Positions 61,369 to 64,000 of a stretch of DNA of 64,000 nucleotides are shown in pieces. A program made the position numbers and the translations under genes. The stretch is from Centroberyx gerrardi. Its lineage: Eukaryota; Chordata; Actinopteri; Beryciformes; Berycidae. Under the pieces are notes generated by a model. The model worked only from the letters and a program-made list of their open reading frames with translations. It was not told where the DNA came from and searched no databases. Position 1 is the stretch's first letter; the number at the start of each line of letters is the position of its first letter. Where the stretch lies: assembly GCF_048128805.1 (NCBI RefSeq), contig NC_135998.1, positions 10,428,656 through 10,492,655 on the forward strand. The letters run 5' to 3'.

Positions 61369-63321
61369 GCCACAAGTATCAGGGAGAGGGGTCGGGGGCT
61401 GAAGGGGAGGAGCACAAGGCGGGCGCAGCGCCTCCCCGCAGCCGGCAGCCCAACGGGACTGCAGCAGGAGAACCCCCCATCAGGCGCTCCTGGAGGCCCT
61501 GCCAGATGCTCAACCAGGATGGAGAACTGAATCCCCATCATCATCATCATCATCCCCACCATCATCATCATCACCCCCCTCCTCACAACCACCACCACCA
61601 CCCACCTGCGGCTCGCGGACCCCCGCGGCACCGCAGGCGGCCTCCGGCAGGACAAGGGCAGAGCCAAAGTCAGGGTCAGGGTCCCGCACCAGTTCCTGTC
61701 CCGTCCAGGCAAGAGCAGGGAGACGGTCCCGATGCGGAGCCTCGTCCCGTCCAGCAGCCCCGCCCCGGTGTGGCCCGCTACCGCCGCCAGGGCGACCCCA
61801 ACCCCCGGGTCAGAGTTCACAGGCAGAGGCAGCCAGTCAGAGAGATACAGGATCCTTCATTGCCATGGCGACAGCCACCTGGTGCAGACGAGAGACAAGC
61901 TCCAGCAGAGGTGCAGCAGCAGCAGCGTTCATCACATGCTCCTGTGACGGACCAATCGCAGGACAGGGGGTCTCCTGATAAGGCGCCCGTTGTTGCTGTT
62001 GCCCCCCCGCAGCTCACACCCAATCCCCAAACCCCCGACCTGCAGCTTCAGCACCAACACACTCCCTCTCCTCAGGTGGAGGAGAGTAAAGTGGAGGATG
62101 AAGAGGAAGAGGAGGGGCAGGAGGACGAGAAAGAGCAGCAGGAGGAAGACGGGGACTGTCACTCAGCCGCAGGTCACTCTGATTGTAGTCATGACAGCAT
62201 ACAGACAGTCGATGATGGAGGGGAGGAGCATGTGGAGAGAGTGGAGGAGATGGAGGAGGAGCAGGAAGGAGTGACGGATGAGGCGGTAGAGGAGAATGCG
62301 ACCCAGGGAGCTGAAATCAGCGATCTGTGTTCTGACACAGAGAGCGCTGCCTCGCTCAGTATGGACGGACCTCTCCACAGCCCGCCGCCCCTCCAGTCAC
62401 CGACCCCCCCTTCGTCCCCAGAGACACCCCCATTCCCCCGGCTGGACCAGTACGGCGAGGACCCCAGCGAGAGCCCTCCCCCTGACGACGACCCGCTGCC
62501 TGAAGAAGATGAGGGCTGCTCTGACTCCTGTTCGCTGTCCCACTCCACATCCTACACCGACTCCTATCCGAAAACCTATGCAGACTTTTATACAGAGTCC
62601 CACCAAAAGTCTTACCCCGAACCTCTCTGTGAGTCGTACTCTGAACCCTACGCAAAATCCTACCCTAGTTCCTTTCCCGAGCCTCTTAAGGCGTCCTACC
62701 CAGAGTTACACAGAGAGCCTCGCAGACGATCAGGCAGGAGGTCTGAGCCTAGTGAGGCGCACCAGGAGCCCAGCCAAGAGTCCTATTCCAGCCATAGACA
62801 GGAGAATGTACAAAAAGGGGCTCCGACCTCCCCCGCCATGCGAGCCCCTCCCGCCCCCAGGCAGGCCCGAGACCGCGGCTCGCATCCGACCCCAGCCTGC
62901 CAAAGCCGCTCCGTCGGCAGCAGACTGCACCACTACGACGGCCAGTCGGACGGAGAGGGCGACAGCGGCGATGGAAGCCCCCCTCCCAAAAGCCCCCCTC
63001 CCAAAAGCCTCAGGCCGGCGCCCAGGCACGCACATGCAGACGCCCAGGTGAAGAGCCCTTCATCCGGGCAGAGCAGCTCAGGCGAAGCCCAGGATGAGCA
63101 GGCCAGGCTGGGTCTCTCAGGGGAGGAAGCGGTCAAGGGCTCAGGAGACGCCATCAGTCTGGCTATTAAAGACATCAAGGAGGCGATTGAGGAAGTGAAG
63201 ACGAAGACGGTGCGCTCGCCCTACACACCTGACCAGCCTGTGGAGCCTATCTGGGTGATGAGGCAGGAGGTCAGCCCCACTGAGGACGGATACCCACAGC
63301 AGACCGCCGCCTGCCATGTTC
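61365..63321 (+). CDS. apba1: Amyloid precursor-binding family A member 1 (Mint1/X11-alpha), N-terminal exon
   Basis: This large exon encodes the disordered N-terminal half of the neuronal adaptor Mint1 (about 650 aa); the PTB and two PDZ domains must be in exons beyond the window. Diagnostic matches are SRLHHYDGQSDGEGD, DAISLAIKDIKEAIEEVKTK and SPYTPDQPVEPIWVMRQEVSP; the last holds the IWVMR motif that binds CASK in this family. Other features: a His-rich tract near residues 59-80, long Gln/Pro stretches, an acidic Glu block (about 245-310), and a degenerate SYPEP-type repeat region (about 395-450). Mint1 binds Munc18, CASK and APP at synapses. The 3' boundary is uncertain: TTC|GTATGA at 63322 looks the best donor, but the only visible downstream acceptor (63965) reads best in another phase. 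The start at 61365 follows CCAGCC. Confidence 0.92.
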
Positions 63322-63550
63322 GTATGAGTTGAATTCATTGCTGCTTTTTGTTTTGTAAAGGTAATGATGCACAGGGCACAAGAATCAGGGCAGTGCTGAT
63401 GTGGGCAACATTGCCCAAAGAGTTGCATCAGCCTTGTTGCATTGATTACATCAGATTTTATTGTTTCCAGGAAGCATTCAAACAGATTTATAACCCTGGC
63501 TCTCATTTCTGTCGCTGGGATTATTGCCCAAAACCTGCCTCATGTATCGC

Positions 63551-63850
63551 CAGTGGTGGAAAGAGTAGCCTGCTAGAATGTCCTGCTCAAGTAGAAGTAC
63601 TGTTACTTTGCTGATATTTTACTTAAATAGAAGTAAAAGTACTGGTGTAAAAATCGACTTAAGTAAAAGTAAAAAGTAGCTCATTTAAAATGTACTCAGA
63701 GTAAAAGTTTTAAAAGAGTTACTTTTTAGAAAAGAGAACGTTTTTAGATGTGGTCTTTTCCATGCAATTCTAAAAGGACGAGAGGACAGATTCTTTTAAT
63801 TGGGAAAAACTGGAAATTACACAAAAAGCTACTCAATTACACTAACTGTG
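63551..63850 (+). mobile_element. AAGTA-rich MITE, copy 4, 3'-truncated
   Basis: It starts CAGTGGTGGAAAGAGTAGCC and carries the family core, but is shorter than the other copies. It is in the apba1 intron after the large exon. Confidence 0.6.
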
Positions 63851-63965
63851 AGTGAGTATATCTGACTGAGTTGCTGTGTATGTATAGCAACTTTTCAAAG
63901 GAATGATATTTATACTAGCCTGTTTTTCTCCTTTCTCCCTCTCTCTCTCTCTCCATCGCTCTCAG

Positions 63966-64000
63966 TCTGTCCCTCAGTCCCCCTCTCAGTCGGCGTCTGA
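63966..64000 (+). CDS. apba1: Possible start of the next apba1 exon
   Basis: A pyrimidine-rich tract and CTCTCAG at 63965 precede a segment that reads SVPQSPSQSAS in one frame. This resembles the Ser/Pro-rich stretch that follows the CASK-binding motif in Mint1. The window ends before it can be confirmed, and the phase does not agree with the best upstream donor. Confidence 0.3.

Noticed and set aside
61212..63178. Minus-strand frames up to 202 aa opposite apba1
   Set aside because: Composition shadows of the GC-rich apba1 exon, e.g. Met runs opposite the His tract.

Overview
This is a nuclear genomic window from a vertebrate, almost certainly a ray-finned (teleost) fish. Evidence for that: GT-AG introns between conserved vertebrate exons, compact introns, many CA/GA/GATA microsatellites, fish-type TIR elements and LINE tails, and a Ty3/gypsy element with fish-like Pol. 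No bacterial, organellar or CRISPR features were seen. Layout: (1) 723-2050 (+), the last two coding exons of a gene I cannot name firmly (tmc1 is a synteny-based guess). (2) 4407-11132 (+), complete anxa1 (annexin A1), 11 coding exons, 346 aa. (3) 12360-22375 (+), complete slc30a5 (zinc transporter ZnT5), 16 coding exons, 777 aa. (4) 51076 down to 24102 (-), complete mamdc2 (secreted four-MAM-domain protein), 15 coding exons, 691 aa. (5) 61365 to beyond 63321 (+), the large N-terminal coding exon of apba1 (Mint1/X11-alpha); the gene runs out of the window. Exon boundaries were worked out by hand from splice sites, reading phase and remembered family conservation; the reading frame stays open through every junction of the three complete genes. 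ANXA1, MAMDC2 and APBA1 all lie on human 9q21, so the block looks like conserved linkage, with slc30a5 (human chromosome 5) as the exception. The most interesting part is the 14-kb sixth intron of mamdc2 (30983-45024). It holds two complete mobile elements. The first is a 9.2-kb Ty3/gypsy LTR retrotransposon (31070-40270, minus strand) with nearly identical 1.2-kb LTRs, a tRNA-His-like primer site, and a textbook -1 frameshift cassette (slippery heptamer plus 11-bp stem) at the gag stop. Each LTR also contains a contiguous copy and an interrupted copy of the same 93-bp sequence; the interruption is 283 bp with GT-AG ends, as if a spliced transcript had been copied back into the LTR. The second is a 4.0-kb hAT-like DNA element (40804-44840) with roughly 257-bp terminal inverted repeats and a perfect 8-bp target duplication. 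Instead of a recognisable transposase it carries an intact two-exon gene for an unknown 486-aa protein with four WEP-centred repeats and a basic C-terminus. One of its inverted repeats was later hit by a 5'-truncated RTE-type LINE. This gene-carrying transposon is my best candidate for an undescribed system. The rest is intergenic or intronic DNA with MITE families, LINE tails and simple repeats, including a ~0.9-kb almost pure purine tract right upstream of mamdc2.
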